NCBI RefSeq assembly: GCF_003261585.1
Contig: NZ_POVU01000006.1
Location: 152,424-216,423 of the forward strand
Source of the DNA: Acinetobacter sp. MB5
GTDB taxonomy: Bacteria; Pseudomonadota; Gammaproteobacteria; Pseudomonadales; Moraxellaceae
DNA: 64,000 bases
Direction: 5' to 3'
Under the pieces are notes generated by a model that made no database searches, was not told where the DNA came from, and was given only the letters and a program-made list of their open reading frames with translations. The position numbers and the translations under genes are program-made. Shown piece by piece: positions 37,568 to 48,204 of the stretch (the stretch's first letter is position 1; each line of letters begins with the position of its first letter).

Positions 37568-38176
37568 AGGCTGAACCAGATGACTAATACCTGTCACAAT
37601 CATATCCACGGCAATCGTTCCAATCAGCAAGGCCGATAAACGTCCGACAATATCAAAATAGTAATCGACATATTTGGCATGCTTATAACGCAAGTTGTCA
37701 TGCATGAATTTCATTAGAATTAGAATCATGCAGGTTAATGCAAGCGTGACTGCCATCACCATTGCTGCACCAGTCAAGCGTAAGTCCATCCCTGTAACCA
37801 CCGCAGCACTGATGGTTCCTGGGCCAATCATAAATGGCATAGCCACCGTTCCTGCCAAATGCTCAGGTGCACCACGTATTTCACCAATCGTGTCTGCCCC
37901 TTGAAACACATAACGGTAACCGATCACCAAGAAAATGATGCCACCAAATATCTGGAACGACTCAAAGCGAACATTTAAATATTGATTAAATATCCGCTCG
38001 CCACCCCATGCAAAGAAAATAAAGACCAGATACGCAATCAGACTCCCCTGAATTAATGCCTTATTGAAAACACGTGCTTCAATATGCCGAATCATTCCAA
38101 TCATGTAGACACTCATCAGAAAAGGATTCAGCAAGGAAAAAAACAGGGCAAATGAATGAATATATGGGCTTAGCAT
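37562..38176 (-). CDS. MarC-family integral membrane protein
   Basis: 204 residues, six hydrophobic segments. The NPFLMSVYMIGM start and the FMIGPGTISAAVV loop are typical of MarC/UPF0056. Function unknown; the old link to antibiotic resistance is not supported for this family. Six bases after the BetT-type gene in the same direction, so it may share that transcript. Confidence 0.83.
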   Translation of the reverse strand: MLSPYIHSFALFFSLLNPFLMSVYMIGMIRHIEARVFNKALIQGSLIAYLVFIFFAWGGERIFNQYLNVRFESFQIFGGIIFLVIGYRYVFQGADTIGEIRGAPEHLAGTVAMPFMIGPGTISAAVVTGMDLRLTGAAMVMAVTLALTCMILILMKFMHDNLRYKHAKYVDYYFDIVGRLSALLIGTIAVDMIVTGISHLVQPA

Positions 38177-38182
38177 ATGACT

Positions 38183-40261
38183 CTACTCTGCGTGATGCTC
38201 ATGTGGATCAGGGAAATTTAAGGTCTTCCCTGCGGTTTCTCGGTTAATGTGCAAGAAAGTTAAATGACGTTCGTATTTATCCAGCACATCATTAATCACC
38301 TGTTCCTTATCATAGCCCATCAGGTCATTGTCCTGACTGCCATCGAACAAAAAAGTTTCCAGACGATAATAATAGTTTTTGGCAAACTTGCTACTGCGCA
38401 TACTAAATTCTGGTGCATGGTAACGCTGCGGCCAGATTTGGTAGATAAAGTTCTGCTCAGTCACTAGATCAATCATTAAATCAATATGATAAAGCTGTTC
38501 GTCATCTTCTATTAATTTCTCAGTCAGACTGACCTGTGCCCCTTTACGGCGGAGTTCTTCAACCACAGCTTCCAGTGCAGGTTTACACACCTGATCCAGC
38601 ATATTTAATGTGGTTTTACGCCCAGGGTGATGCATAACTCGTGATAATCGTTGGCGCCAGTTCAGAATGTCGACATTCCCCACTACAGGCGCGGCGTTCA
38701 TGGTTGAACTTTGATGACGAAAATCCTCTAAGCGCAAAGACTTAAATAATCCTGCCATCACAAAGAAAATCACAAAACTAAACGGCAAGCCCATAATGAC
38801 CGTGGCTTTTTGCAGAGAACTTACCCCATCGGTCATCAGCATGGCAATGGTCAATAAAGCAATCGCAATCGACCAGAATACTCGAATCCAGTTCGGAGCA
38901 TCACTATTCACATCGGTAAATTTATAAGCAAAATTTCCAAGCACAATCGAACCTGAATCCGCCGAGGTCACATAAAAAAGTAAACCAGTAATCAGCGCCA
39001 ACATGGCTGTAACATTGAACCACGGGTAAAAGGACAATAACTTATAAAAACCCAGTTCAGGTTTTGCCACAATTTCCTGAGCAAATCCCAAGTTGCCATG
39101 AATGACCTGATACAGCGAACTGTTCCCCATAATGGACAACCATGCCAAGGTAAACACAAATGGGATAATCAGCGAACCTGTGACGAACTGGCGAATGGTT
39201 CGACCTTTAGAAATACGTGCCAAAAACAGACCGACAAATGGTGACCAAGCCACCCACCATGCCCAGAAAAACAGTGTCCAATCCTTCATCCACTGTGCAG
39301 CATGCGGGTCTTGCTGATAGGCAAATGTGTCAAGTGTCATTGAAGGGAAACGGCTGACATAATCCCCCAAATTCAGGATCAAGGCATTCAGCAAAAATTT
39401 GGTGTCCCCCATAAACAAGATGAAGAGAACCAAACCAATCGCAAAGTAAACATTCAATTCAGAAAGGAATTTCACTCCTTTCTCGACCCCAGTCGTTGCT
39501 GAAATAATGGTGATAATCACCGCAAAAATCACCAAGCCAAACTGCACGCTTAAGCCTTCAGGTACACCAAAGGTGACATGCAAACCATAATTGAGCTGCA
39601 CCACGCCGATTCCACACGTAGTTGCGATCCCGAAGATCGTGCCGAGAATTGCCGCGATATCGACCCAGTGCCCCATCCAGCCTTTAATTTTCTGACCAAA
39701 GATTGGATAGAGTGCAGAGCGAATCGTGAGTGGTAAGTTATAACGATACGAAAAGTAACCGAGCGCAATCCCGATCAGTGCATACATACACCAGCCTGTT
39801 AAGCCGTAGTGAAAAACGGTCCAGACAATGGCCGTCCGCGCAGCTTCCAAGGTTTGCCCTTGTCCAACAGGCGGCTGCATATATTGAATAATCGGTTCAG
39901 CCACCGAGAAGAACATCAGGTCAATTCCGATGCCTGCGGCGAACAGCATGGCAGACCAGCTCATTAAACTGAATTCAGGTTTGGCATGCTTTGGCCCCAA
40001 CTTCACATCGCCATAACGTGAACAGGCCAGAAACAGCACAAAAACCATATAGGCCGTTGCAGCAGCAAAATAGTACCAACCAAATGTGGCACTCACCCAG
40101 TCAAGGACCAAATCTAAAAGCCGAGCAGCTTCGGTATTAAAAAAAATGGTAAATAAAGAAAATAGCAGGACGAGACCTGCTGAAATAAAAAATACAGTTC
40201 GATTTAAACGACTACTTGCAGGTGCAGTCCGAGTCATACTGGAGGGGTTGTCTTGAGTCAT
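38183..40261 (-). CDS. betT: High-affinity choline transporter BetT (BCCT family)
   Basis: 692 residues from ATG 40261, chosen because GAGGAAGGT lies just upstream. Twelve hydrophobic segments with the BCCT signature FFWAWWVAWSPFVGLFLARIS. A long hydrophilic C-terminal domain (about 550-692, EELRRKGAQVSLTEKLIEDDEQ) is the osmosensing tail of BetT-type carriers. It imports choline with protons. Divergent from betI across a long palindrome, so it is probably repressed by BetI when choline is absent. Confidence 0.9.
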   Translation of the reverse strand: MTQDNPSSMTRTAPASSRLNRTVFFISAGLVLLFSLFTIFFNTEAARLLDLVLDWVSATFGWYYFAAATAYMVFVLFLACSRYGDVKLGPKHAKPEFSLMSWSAMLFAAGIGIDLMFFSVAEPIIQYMQPPVGQGQTLEAARTAIVWTVFHYGLTGWCMYALIGIALGYFSYRYNLPLTIRSALYPIFGQKIKGWMGHWVDIAAILGTIFGIATTCGIGVVQLNYGLHVTFGVPEGLSVQFGLVIFAVIITIISATTGVEKGVKFLSELNVYFAIGLVLFILFMGDTKFLLNALILNLGDYVSRFPSMTLDTFAYQQDPHAAQWMKDWTLFFWAWWVAWSPFVGLFLARISKGRTIRQFVTGSLIIPFVFTLAWLSIMGNSSLYQVIHGNLGFAQEIVAKPELGFYKLLSFYPWFNVTAMLALITGLLFYVTSADSGSIVLGNFAYKFTDVNSDAPNWIRVFWSIAIALLTIAMLMTDGVSSLQKATVIMGLPFSFVIFFVMAGLFKSLRLEDFRHQSSTMNAAPVVGNVDILNWRQRLSRVMHHPGRKTTLNMLDQVCKPALEAVVEELRRKGAQVSLTEKLIEDDEQLYHIDLMIDLVTEQNFIYQIWPQRYHAPEFSMRSSKFAKNYYYRLETFLFDGSQDNDLMGYDKEQVINDVLDKYERHLTFLHINRETAGKTLNFPDPHEHHAE

Positions 40262-40629
40262 ACCTTCCTCTTTTTTGGCTAGCGGAAACGACATAGGTCG
40301 CTGAAAAATTGAACATGAAATTTTGTTTTTTATGATAAAAATGACCAAAGTTCAGATCATTTTTTCAGGAAAAACAGTTGGGAAAGATTTTTACCCTTTC
40401 ATGCATCACATCAAAAATGTGCCATAAAAAACAATAATCGACTGAAATTAAATAAAATTCTTAACTCATTTTCAGCCTTCTCTTGCGATTTTGCACAAAT
40501 TATTAACAGTTACTATACGTTCCATTGATTGATTGTTCAATCAATGGAACGTATTATCGTTGTAAACATTGTTTCAGGCAGTGTTTGAATGAATAATGGC
40601 GCTAATTTTTTTCTGCGTGGTGTCTTTGT
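40262..40629. other. betT-betI intergenic region
   Basis: About 370 AT-rich bases with both divergent promoters and one very long perfect inverted repeat (40515-40554). No ORF seen. Confidence 0.7.
40515..40554. promoter_or_regulatory. Probable BetI operator: 16-bp perfect inverted repeat
   Basis: ATACGTTCCATTGATT and AATCAATGGAACGTAT, perfectly complementary, around GATTGTTC. It lies between divergent betT and betI, where BetI binds in E. coli. Assignment to BetI comes from position; the arms are longer than a typical TetR-family site. Confidence 0.7.
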
Positions 40630-41253
40630 ATGAATCGTCCTCGTGTCCAACCCGAGCATATTCGTCGTGAACAGATCATGACTGCGGCTTTTGCCGTGAT
40701 TGCTCAAGAAGGCTTAACCAATACCACTATGGCAAAAATTGCCAAGCAAGCCGACTTATCTACGGGTATCGTCAGTCACTATTTTGGTGACAAACAAGGC
40801 TTGATTGATGCCTGCATGCGCGAACTGCTCAATGTCTTATTGCGTAAAACCGAAGACTACAAAGCCGAGGCACAAGCTGAACCACAAGCACAGATCCGCG
40901 CCATTATTGATTCAAATTTCGATGCTAGTCAGACCACATCGCAAGCCATGCGAGTGTGGTTAGAGTTCTGGTCAGCCAGTATGCATATGCCCGAATTGCA
41001 CCGATTACAACGCGTCAATGATCAGCGTTTGTATTCCAATCTGCATCATCATTTCTTGCAATTACTCAGCAAAGAACAAGCCGATGTTGCAGCACGCGGT
41101 ATGGCAGCACTGATTGATGGCTTATGGCTCCGTGGCTGTTTAAGCAGCCAACAGGAGGAGTTTGACCGTGAACTGGCACGCAGCATTGCCTACGACTATT
41201 TAGAGATGCAAATCAATCTGCACAGCAGGTTGCAGGAGGAACAGAATGAGTAA
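40630..41253 (+). CDS. betI: TetR-family choline-responsive repressor BetI
   Basis: 207 residues. N-terminal TetR helix-turn-helix ([20 protein letters not shown]... with [21 protein letters not shown]) and a C-terminal BetI ligand domain ([34 protein letters not shown]). BetI represses the bet genes until choline is bound. Overlaps betB by 8 bases. Confidence 0.93.
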   Translation: MNRPRVQPEHIRREQIMTAAFAVIAQEGLTNTTMAKIAKQADLSTGIVSHYFGDKQGLIDACMRELLNVLLRKTEDYKAEAQAEPQAQIRAIIDSNFDASQTTSQAMRVWLEFWSASMHMPELHRLQRVNDQRLYSNLHHHFLQLLSKEQADVAARGMAALIDGLWLRGCLSSQQEEFDRELARSIAYDYLEMQINLHSRLQEEQNE

Positions 41254-42715
41254 TGTCCCCGTTCAGGGTTTATATCTTCACGGACAACAGGTCGATGCCC
41301 GCAGTGGGCAAAGCATCGACAGCATTAACCCTGCCAATGGACAATTGCTGGCAAAAGTTCAAGTTGCCTCAGCACAAGATTTAGATCGCGCGGTACACAG
41401 TGCCCAGCAAGGGCAAAAAGTTTGGGCGAGCATGACCGCCATGCAACGTTCTCGTATTTTACGTCGTGCGGTCGATATACTCCGCGAACGTAACGATGAA
41501 TTGGCACTGCTCGAAAGCCAAGATACAGGCAAGGCTTACACTGAAACCTCCACAGTCGATATTGTGACAGGTGCAGACGTTTTAGAATATTACGCAGGTT
41601 TAGCCACGGCGATTCAGGGCGAACAACAGCCTTTACGTGACAGCAGCTTTTTCTATACCCGTAAAGAACCTCTCGGCGTCGTGGCAGGAATTGGCGCGTG
41701 GAATTATCCGATTCAGATTGCACTCTGGAAATCTGCCCCTGCCCTTGCTGCGGGCAATGCCATGATTTTTAAACCAAGTGAAGTGACACCGCTGAGCGCA
41801 CTTAAACTTGCAGAAATCTATAGCGAAGCAGGTTTACCTGATGGCGTATTTAATGTGGTTCAAGGCGCAGCCGATGTGGGTCGCATGCTGGCTGAACATC
41901 CTGAGATTGCCAAAATTTCCTTTACAGGCAGTGTACCAACGGGCAAGAACGTCATGGCAAGCGCAGCCAGTTCCTCACTCAAAGAAGTGACCATGGAACT
42001 CGGCGGTAAATCTGCACTGATTATTTGTGAAGATGCTCACCTTGAACGTGCTGCCGATATTGCCATGATGGCAAATTTCTTTAGTACAGGTCAGGTGTGC
42101 ACCAACGGCACACGCGTGTTTATTCCGAAAAAATTACAAAGTACTTTTGAAAACTTGCTGCTCGAACGTGTTCAGCGGATTCGTATGGGTGATCCACTCG
42201 ATCCACAAACCAACTTTGGCCCATTGGTCAGCTTCCAACATTTGGACAAAGTTTTGTCTTACTTGGGCAAAGGTTTAGCTGAGGGCGCAACTTTATTATG
42301 TGGTGGTAAACGTGCAACCGCAGGTGCATTGGCTCAAGGCGCATTTGTTGAACCCACCATTTTTACCAATTGCCATGATGATATGGCGATTGTGCAAGAT
42401 GAAATCTTTGGCCCTGTCATGAGCATTTTAAGCTATGACAGTGAAGAAGAAGTGATTCGACGTGCTAACCAAACTCAATATGGTCTGGCTGCGGGTGTGG
42501 TCAGTGAAAATCTGGCGACAGCACATCGCGTGATTCATCAGCTTGAAGCAGGCATTTGCTGGATCAATACATGGGGCGAATCGCCTGCGGAAATGCCTGT
42601 TGGTGGCTATAAACAATCTGGCATCGGACGTGAAAACGGACTTGCCACACTGTCTCATTACACACGCACCAAATCCATTCAGGTGGAAATGGGCGAATAC
42701 GTGTCTATTTTCTAA
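41246..42715 (+). CDS. betB: Betaine aldehyde dehydrogenase
   Basis: 489-residue NAD(P)-dependent aldehyde dehydrogenase that oxidises betaine aldehyde to glycine betaine. The Rossmann segment ([10 protein letters not shown]), the general base Glu in MELGGKSA and the catalytic Cys in [12 protein letters not shown] are all in place. Coupled to betI by an 8-base overlap. Confidence 0.95.
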   Translation: MSNVPVQGLYLHGQQVDARSGQSIDSINPANGQLLAKVQVASAQDLDRAVHSAQQGQKVWASMTAMQRSRILRRAVDILRERNDELALLESQDTGKAYTETSTVDIVTGADVLEYYAGLATAIQGEQQPLRDSSFFYTRKEPLGVVAGIGAWNYPIQIALWKSAPALAAGNAMIFKPSEVTPLSALKLAEIYSEAGLPDGVFNVVQGAADVGRMLAEHPEIAKISFTGSVPTGKNVMASAASSSLKEVTMELGGKSALIICEDAHLERAADIAMMANFFSTGQVCTNGTRVFIPKKLQSTFENLLLERVQRIRMGDPLDPQTNFGPLVSFQHLDKVLSYLGKGLAEGATLLCGGKRATAGALAQGAFVEPTIFTNCHDDMAIVQDEIFGPVMSILSYDSEEEVIRRANQTQYGLAAGVVSENLATAHRVIHQLEAGICWINTWGESPAEMPVGGYKQSGIGRENGLATLSHYTRTKSIQVEMGEYVSIF

Positions 42716-42727
42716 TTTTTCTCTTTC

Positions 42728-42754
42728 GGCATCGCTATTTTTTTGCGCGATGCC
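42728..42754 (+). other. Intercistronic hairpin between betB and betA
   Basis: 8-bp perfect stem GGCATCGC / GCGATGCC around TATTTTTTTGC, in an 85-base gap of an otherwise tight operon. No proper T-run follows, so it may tune betA level or stabilise the upstream mRNA. Confidence 0.5.
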
Positions 42755-42800
42755 CGCTTTCTTTTCATTCTCCATTTTCGCTCAACAATAAGGATAGACC

Positions 42801-44507
42801 ATGGCTCAACATGAATATGACTATATTATTATTGGCGCAGGTTCAGCAGGCAATGTGCTGGCAACTCGTTTAACTGAAGACCCGAATATTCAAGTGTTAT
42901 TGCTTGAAGCAGGTGGCAAAGACCACCGTTTAGATTTCCGTACTCAAATGCCTGCGGCTCTGGCTTATCCCTTACAGGGTCGTACCTACAACTGGGCGTA
43001 TTTGACTGACCCAGAACCCTATATGAACAACCGTCGTATGGAATGTGGTCGTGGTAAAGGGCTTGGCGGTTCATCCCTAATTAACGGGATGTGTTATATC
43101 CGTGGCAATGCCATGGATTTAGATAACTGGGCAACTTTTAAAGGCTTGGAAGACTGGCGTTATGCCGACTGCCTGCCGTATTACCGTAAAGCTGAAACTC
43201 GTGATATTGGGGCAAATGACTACCATGGTGACTCAGGCCCCGTCAGTGTTGCCACTCCGAAACAAGGCAATAACGAACTGTTCCATGCCATGGTTGAAGC
43301 AGGCGTACAGGCAGGCTATCCACAAACAGATGACTTAAATGGTTATCAGCAAGAAGGTTTCGGCCCGATGGATCGAACCGTGACCCCACAAGGTCGCCGC
43401 GCCAGTACCGCACGTGGTTACTTAGATATTGCCAAACAGCGCTCCAATCTGACCATTATCACGCATGCTGTCACCGATAAAATTTTATTTTCAGGCAAAC
43501 GTGCGATTGGTGTGCAATACCTAGAAGGTTCAAGCACAACACCAACTGTCGTGCATGCCCGTGCTGAAGTTTTGCTCTCGGCAGGCGCAATTGCTTCACC
43601 ACAAATTTTGCAGCGTTCAGGCATCGGCTCACAAACTTTGCTGAAAGAATTTGGCATTTCAGTGGTTCAGGACTTGGCAGGTGTCGGTGAAAATCTGCAA
43701 GATCACTTGGAAATGTACCTCCAATACGAATGCAAAAAACCTGTCTCGATTTACCCCGCATTAAAGTGGCAGAATCAACCGAAAATTGGTGCTGAATGGT
43801 TATTTTTAGGTTCAGGCATTGGGGCAAGCAACCAGTTTGAAGCGGGTGGTTTTATTCGTAGCCGTGAAGAATTTGCATGGCCGAATATTCAGTATCACTT
43901 CTTGCCTGTAGCGATTAACTACAATGGTTCAAATGCGGTCAATGAACATGGTTTCCAAGCCCATGTCGGCTCAATGCGCTCACCTTCACGTGGTCGGATT
44001 CGCCTTAAATCACTCAATCCGCATGATCATCCAAGCATTTTATTTAACTACATGTCGACTGAGCAAGACTGGCAAGAGTTCCGCGATGCGATTCGCATTA
44101 CCCGTGAAATCATGCACCAACCTGCGCTGGATGCCTACCGTGGTCGTGAGATTAGCCCAAGCAAACTGGCGCAAACCGATGCCGAACTGGATGAGTTTGT
44201 ACGCAATCATGCGGAAACTGCCTACCATCCATCGTGTAGCTGTAAAATGGGTGAAGATGACATGGCCGTGGTCGATGGACAAGGTCGAGTGCATGGTGTT
44301 GAAGGCTTGCGTGTGGTCGATGCATCAATCATGCCGCTGATTATCACAGGCAATCTGAACGCCACTACCATCATGATCGGTGAGAAAATTGCCGATGTAA
44401 TTCAAGGTAAAAAGCTACCTGCTTCAACGGCGGATTATTACCGTGCCGATGGTGCTCCTGTGCGCAGCGCACCACGACGTGCATGGCATGACAATCTATT
44501 GCAATAA
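42801..44507 (+). CDS. betA: Choline dehydrogenase
   Basis: 568-residue GMC-family flavoenzyme that oxidises choline to betaine aldehyde at the membrane with electrons to the respiratory chain. The FAD-binding [10 protein letters not shown] at the N-terminus, the GMC signature [20 protein letters not shown] (20 residues) and the C-terminal catalytic His in [10 protein letters not shown] are present. AAGGA ribosome binding site precedes the ATG. Confidence 0.95.
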   Translation: MAQHEYDYIIIGAGSAGNVLATRLTEDPNIQVLLLEAGGKDHRLDFRTQMPAALAYPLQGRTYNWAYLTDPEPYMNNRRMECGRGKGLGGSSLINGMCYIRGNAMDLDNWATFKGLEDWRYADCLPYYRKAETRDIGANDYHGDSGPVSVATPKQGNNELFHAMVEAGVQAGYPQTDDLNGYQQEGFGPMDRTVTPQGRRASTARGYLDIAKQRSNLTIITHAVTDKILFSGKRAIGVQYLEGSSTTPTVVHARAEVLLSAGAIASPQILQRSGIGSQTLLKEFGISVVQDLAGVGENLQDHLEMYLQYECKKPVSIYPALKWQNQPKIGAEWLFLGSGIGASNQFEAGGFIRSREEFAWPNIQYHFLPVAINYNGSNAVNEHGFQAHVGSMRSPSRGRIRLKSLNPHDHPSILFNYMSTEQDWQEFRDAIRITREIMHQPALDAYRGREISPSKLAQTDAELDEFVRNHAETAYHPSCSCKMGEDDMAVVDGQGRVHGVEGLRVVDASIMPLIITGNLNATTIMIGEKIADVIQGKKLPASTADYYRADGAPVRSAPRRAWHDNLLQ

Positions 44508-44510
44508 AAT

Positions 44511-44534
44511 AAAGGCTGCCGCGGCAGCCTTTTT
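44511..44534 (+). terminator. Terminator of the betIBA operon
   Basis: GGCTGCC / GGCAGCC stem with a GC loop, A before and five T after. Confidence 0.92.
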
Positions 44535-44554
44535 CTTGAAATGAAAGAGATCCG

Positions 44555-45133
44555 TTAAATTTTAATTTCAGCACCGAGTAATTTCACAAACTGCGCCAAC
44601 CACGCAGGATGTGCAGGCCATGCAGGTGCAGTCACCAAATGACCATCGGTCACTGCATCAGTCACCGCAATATCGGCATAAGTTCCACCTGCCAGTTTAA
44701 CCTCAGCTGCGCAAGCAGGATATGCCGAACAGGTTTTACCTTGTAACACATTGGCAGCAGCCAATAACTGTGCACCATGACACACCGCAGCAATCGGTTT
44801 TTTGACCGCATCAAAAGCCTGCACAATTTCCACAACACGTGCGTTCATGCGTAAGTATTCAGGCGCACGTCCCCCTGGAATTACCAAGCCAACATAATCC
44901 TCAGGATTGACTGCATCGAAGTCGTAGTTAATCGCAAAATTATGCCCACGCTTTTCGCTATAGGTCTGCTCGCCCTCAAAGTCATGAATGGCGGTAGCGA
45001 TATGATCGCCTGCTTTTTTATTTGGACAGACCGCATGCACCACATAGCCGAGTCCTGTCAAAAACTGAAATGGCACCATGATTTCGTAGTCTTCTGCGTA
45101 GTCGCCAACCAGCATGAGTAGCTGCTTGCTCAT
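44555..45133 (-). CDS. DJ-1/PfpI-family protein
   Basis: 192 residues from ATG 45133, where GGAGAATAAC precedes it. Class I glutamine amidotransferase-like fold: N-terminal [17 protein letters not shown] with the conserved Glu, and the nucleophile elbow AVCHGAQ. Members act as deglycases, chaperones or proteases; activity not assignable. Convergent with the bet terminator. Confidence 0.85.
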   Translation of the reverse strand: MSKQLLMLVGDYAEDYEIMVPFQFLTGLGYVVHAVCPNKKAGDHIATAIHDFEGEQTYSEKRGHNFAINYDFDAVNPEDYVGLVIPGGRAPEYLRMNARVVEIVQAFDAVKKPIAAVCHGAQLLAAANVLQGKTCSAYPACAAEVKLAGGTYADIAVTDAVTDGHLVTAPAWPAHPAWLAQFVKLLGAEIKI

Positions 45134-45321
45134 GTTATTCTCCGTGTTGTTTTTGGATGATTTTTTAGACAATAGCATATTGCGCTTATAAATAGATTTC
45201 GAGCTGTATGTCTTTGTGTAATGTTCACCCTGTTGTTTTTTTATACTGGTTCTTTTTAGTCATTATTTACCGTATGCTATAAAAAAACGGGAAAAATAAC
45301 GTAAATGCTCAGGGAGAAGCA

Positions 45322-46500
45322 ATGACATCCACCGATCAGGCACTGCGCTATCAGGCGTACGCTTATATTGCAGCAGGCATTAGCAGTTTAATGCTGGTTC
45401 ATGCGATTGGACGCTTTGCATTTACGCCACTTTTGCCCTATTTCATTCAAGATCATCTCATCACGATTACCCAAGGGGCTGACCTCGCCACCAGTAATTA
45501 TCTGGGTTATTTGATCGGGGCATTGCTGGCAGTGTATTTAAACCGACCTGATCGGCTAAAACGTTATGTGTGCTTGGGGTTAATCATCAATGCAGCTTTG
45601 ACCCTGCTGCAATGTTTCACCGCTGCTTATACACCACTGTTATTGCTTCGCCTTGCCAATGGTATCAGCAATGGTTTGGTGTTTGTGCTCGCGCCTGCAC
45701 TGATTTTGGAATGGCTGAGTGAACATCAACTGACTCGTTTAAGTGGTCTGGTGTACTTCGGTGTGGGTTTAGGATTAATCGTCAGCGGTATTCTGGTGGA
45801 CTGGACAGCTCCATTTTTTACAGGACAATGGCGCTGGTTACCGATTGCCATCGCCTGTATTCCTCTGTTGATCTTTAGTCTGTATCAGATCTCAAAAATC
45901 CAGATTCACCCTCAAGTCAAAACGAGTCAAATTCGGCAAAAGCTGTTTGATGCCAACAGTACGCCCCTGTTTATTTCCTATATTGGTGCGGGTTTGGGCT
46001 ATATTTTACCAATGACCTTTTTGCCAGCATTGGCGCACCAGGTCGGTGGTGATCATGCATTTTTGGTGAAAAATGTTTGGCTGATCACCTCGCTGTCCTG
46101 CTCGCTGTTTATTCCGATTTGGAACAGTTTGGGGGCACGTTGGGGAGATCGTCAAGCACTCCTCGGTTCATACTGGATACAAGGACTCGGTGCATTATTG
46201 GTCTTGGTGATGCCAAACATCTGGGGCGTGTTGGCTTGTGCGGTTTTTGTCGGTGCAGGTTTTCTCGGTTCAGTGATGTGTACCCAACGTCTGGCACGTT
46301 TTTTTCAGCCGCATCAAGGGCCAAAGCTTTCTGCGGCCATGATTACTATTTATGCAGGGGCACAATTGTTTGGGCCGTGGATGGCCAAATTCTGGATTGA
46401 ACACGGAGGTTCATTACAACAAAGTTTTGCTGTGGGTGTACTGGCGTTTATTTGGGGGCTGTTCTGGACATGGCGTACCCCGAAAAAAATGACCGCTTAA
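45322..46500 (+). CDS. YbfB/YjiJ-family MFS transporter
   Basis: 392 residues with twelve hydrophobic segments. The N-terminal GISSLMLVHAIGRFAFTPLL and the LIGALLAVYL stretch match the YbfB/YjiJ branch of the major facilitator family, substrate unknown. The stop codon forms the loop of the terminator hairpin, an economical arrangement. Confidence 0.82.
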   Translation: MTSTDQALRYQAYAYIAAGISSLMLVHAIGRFAFTPLLPYFIQDHLITITQGADLATSNYLGYLIGALLAVYLNRPDRLKRYVCLGLIINAALTLLQCFTAAYTPLLLLRLANGISNGLVFVLAPALILEWLSEHQLTRLSGLVYFGVGLGLIVSGILVDWTAPFFTGQWRWLPIAIACIPLLIFSLYQISKIQIHPQVKTSQIRQKLFDANSTPLFISYIGAGLGYILPMTFLPALAHQVGGDHAFLVKNVWLITSLSCSLFIPIWNSLGARWGDRQALLGSYWIQGLGALLVLVMPNIWGVLACAVFVGAGFLGSVMCTQRLARFFQPHQGPKLSAAMITIYAGAQLFGPWMAKFWIEHGGSLQQSFAVGVLAFIWGLFWTWRTPKKMTA

Positions 46501-46509
46501 AGCGGTCAT
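46489..46509. terminator. Bidirectional terminator over the YbfB-type stop codon
   Basis: ATGACCGCT / AGCGGTCAT with the stop codon TAA as loop, A-run before and TTTT after, between convergent genes. Confidence 0.8.
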
Positions 46510-46526
46510 TTTGGTTTTTACACCGA

Positions 46527-47726
46527 TTAACGTGTCAAAACTTTCGCAATGGATTCAGCAACGTAATACACATTTTTCTGATTCAAACCTGCCACACAGA
46601 TACGACCACTGCGAAGCAGATAAATCGCGAATTCTTCACGTAAAATATCCGCTTGCTCGCCTGTTAAACCTGTATAGCTGAACATGCCGCGTTGTTTCAC
46701 CAAGTAACTAAAGTCGCGATCTGGCACACGTTGGGTTAACTCATCACGCAAGATGGTACGCATTTTGGCAATACGGTCACACATCTCTTGTAACTCTTCT
46801 TGCCAGTCTAAACGTAAGGCATCGTCACGCAGAACAGTATCCACAAGAACCGCACCTGTGGTTGGTGGGCTTGAGTAGATTTTACGAACAGTTGCTTTGA
46901 ACTGACCCAAAACATGCTCAGCAGATTCGCTTGATTCGCAAATCGCAGTCAAACCGCCAATACGTTCGCCATACAACGAGAAGATTTTTGAGAATGAGTT
47001 GCTCAGCAGGAATTTTGCACCTGCGCGGTCTAAGGCACGAATCGCATACGCATCTTTATCGAGATCTTCTGCAAAGCCTTGATATGCAATATCCAAAAAT
47101 GGAATCAGGTTGCGTTCAAGTAGAACGGCAATCACTTGATCCCATTGCTCAGGGGTCAAGTCTGCACCTGTCGGGTTATGACAGCAAGGGTGCAACAATA
47201 CAACGTCTTGCTCTGGAATTTGCTTCAAGCAAGCCAGCATCTCGTCAAACGCAACGCCATTGGTGTTGGCATCGAAGTATGGATATTCTGCAACTTCAAA
47301 ACCTGAACCTTGGAAAATCGCAATGTGGTTTTCCCATGTTGGACGGCTGACCCATACTTTAGATGCAGGGAAATATTTATGCAGGAAGTCTGCACCGACT
47401 TTCAGTGCACCTGAACCACCCAAAGTCTGAATGGTCACAGCACGTTGTTCCGCACGTGCTTGGCTCTCTGCACCCAAAAGCAATTCTTGGGTAATATCGC
47501 AGTAAGATTTCAAGCCCGACATTGGCAAATAAAGTTTAGCTTTATCAACATCCTGAGCGGTGCGTAGCGCTGCCTGTTTCACGGCATTCAACTGCGGTAC
47601 AATCCCTTCTTCAGTGTAATACAAACCAATACTTAAATTGACTTTATTGTTGCGTTCATCTTTTTGGAATTTTTCCATTAAGGTTAAAATCGGGTCGCCT
47701 GCATAAGGCTCAACATGCTGAAACAT
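46527..47726 (-). CDS. tyrB: Aromatic amino acid aminotransferase
   Basis: 399-residue PLP enzyme of the AspC/TyrB family, for transamination of Tyr, Phe and Asp. The N-terminal [19 protein letters not shown] is typical. The PLP Lys lies in [18 protein letters not shown], and the phosphate-binding Arg and NPTG (HNPTGAD) follow the family. Single transcription unit. Confidence 0.92.
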   Translation of the reverse strand: MFQHVEPYAGDPILTLMEKFQKDERNNKVNLSIGLYYTEEGIVPQLNAVKQAALRTAQDVDKAKLYLPMSGLKSYCDITQELLLGAESQARAEQRAVTIQTLGGSGALKVGADFLHKYFPASKVWVSRPTWENHIAIFQGSGFEVAEYPYFDANTNGVAFDEMLACLKQIPEQDVVLLHPCCHNPTGADLTPEQWDQVIAVLLERNLIPFLDIAYQGFAEDLDKDAYAIRALDRAGAKFLLSNSFSKIFSLYGERIGGLTAICESSESAEHVLGQFKATVRKIYSSPPTTGAVLVDTVLRDDALRLDWQEELQEMCDRIAKMRTILRDELTQRVPDRDFSYLVKQRGMFSYTGLTGEQADILREEFAIYLLRSGRICVAGLNQKNVYYVAESIAKVLTR

Positions 47727-47814
47727 AAACTCTCTATCCTGATGGTTGCCTCAGCATTATAAACACAGATTGCACCATTTTGGCGCTGATTTTTTAATCG
47801 ATTATTCAATCCGT

Positions 47815-48204
47815 TTAGCCATGTTCAATCTGCTCTAGAATCGGGCAATCTGCTGCTTCATTCCCCGCACAGCAATCAGCCGTCTGCTGCAAAATTTCCA
47901 CCATGTTTTGCAGTGCTTTAATACGTTGCTGCAACTGTTCAATATGCGCCAAAGCCAACTGTTTGACTTCGGCACTGTGCCGTGACTGATTGCGCCACAG
48001 ACTCAGCAATTCCTTGATTTGATCTACTGAAAAATCCAGTGTTCGTGCATGGCGAATGAAACGCAAGGCTTGAAGATCTTGCGCGCTATAGACCCGATAG
48101 CCTGCACTGCTACGTTGAATATTGGGCAGCAAGCCGACTTCTTCATAGTAGCGAATCATCTTGCTCGACAGCCCTGTTTGCTTGGCGACTTGTCCAATGT
48201 TCAT
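47815..48204 (-). CDS. cueR: MerR-family copper-responsive regulator CueR
   Basis: 129 residues. N-terminal MerR winged helix ([22 protein letters not shown]), long dimer helix, and the Cu(I)-binding Cys pair at 112 and 120 ([12 protein letters not shown]), the same positions as E. coli CueR. Its start overlaps the end of copA by four bases (ATGA), so the regulator is made from the operon it controls. It should act on the two promoters at 50745-50840. Confidence 0.92.
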   Translation of the reverse strand: MNIGQVAKQTGLSSKMIRYYEEVGLLPNIQRSSAGYRVYSAQDLQALRFIRHARTLDFSVDQIKELLSLWRNQSRHSAEVKQLALAHIEQLQQRIKALQNMVEILQQTADCCAGNEAADCPILEQIEHG

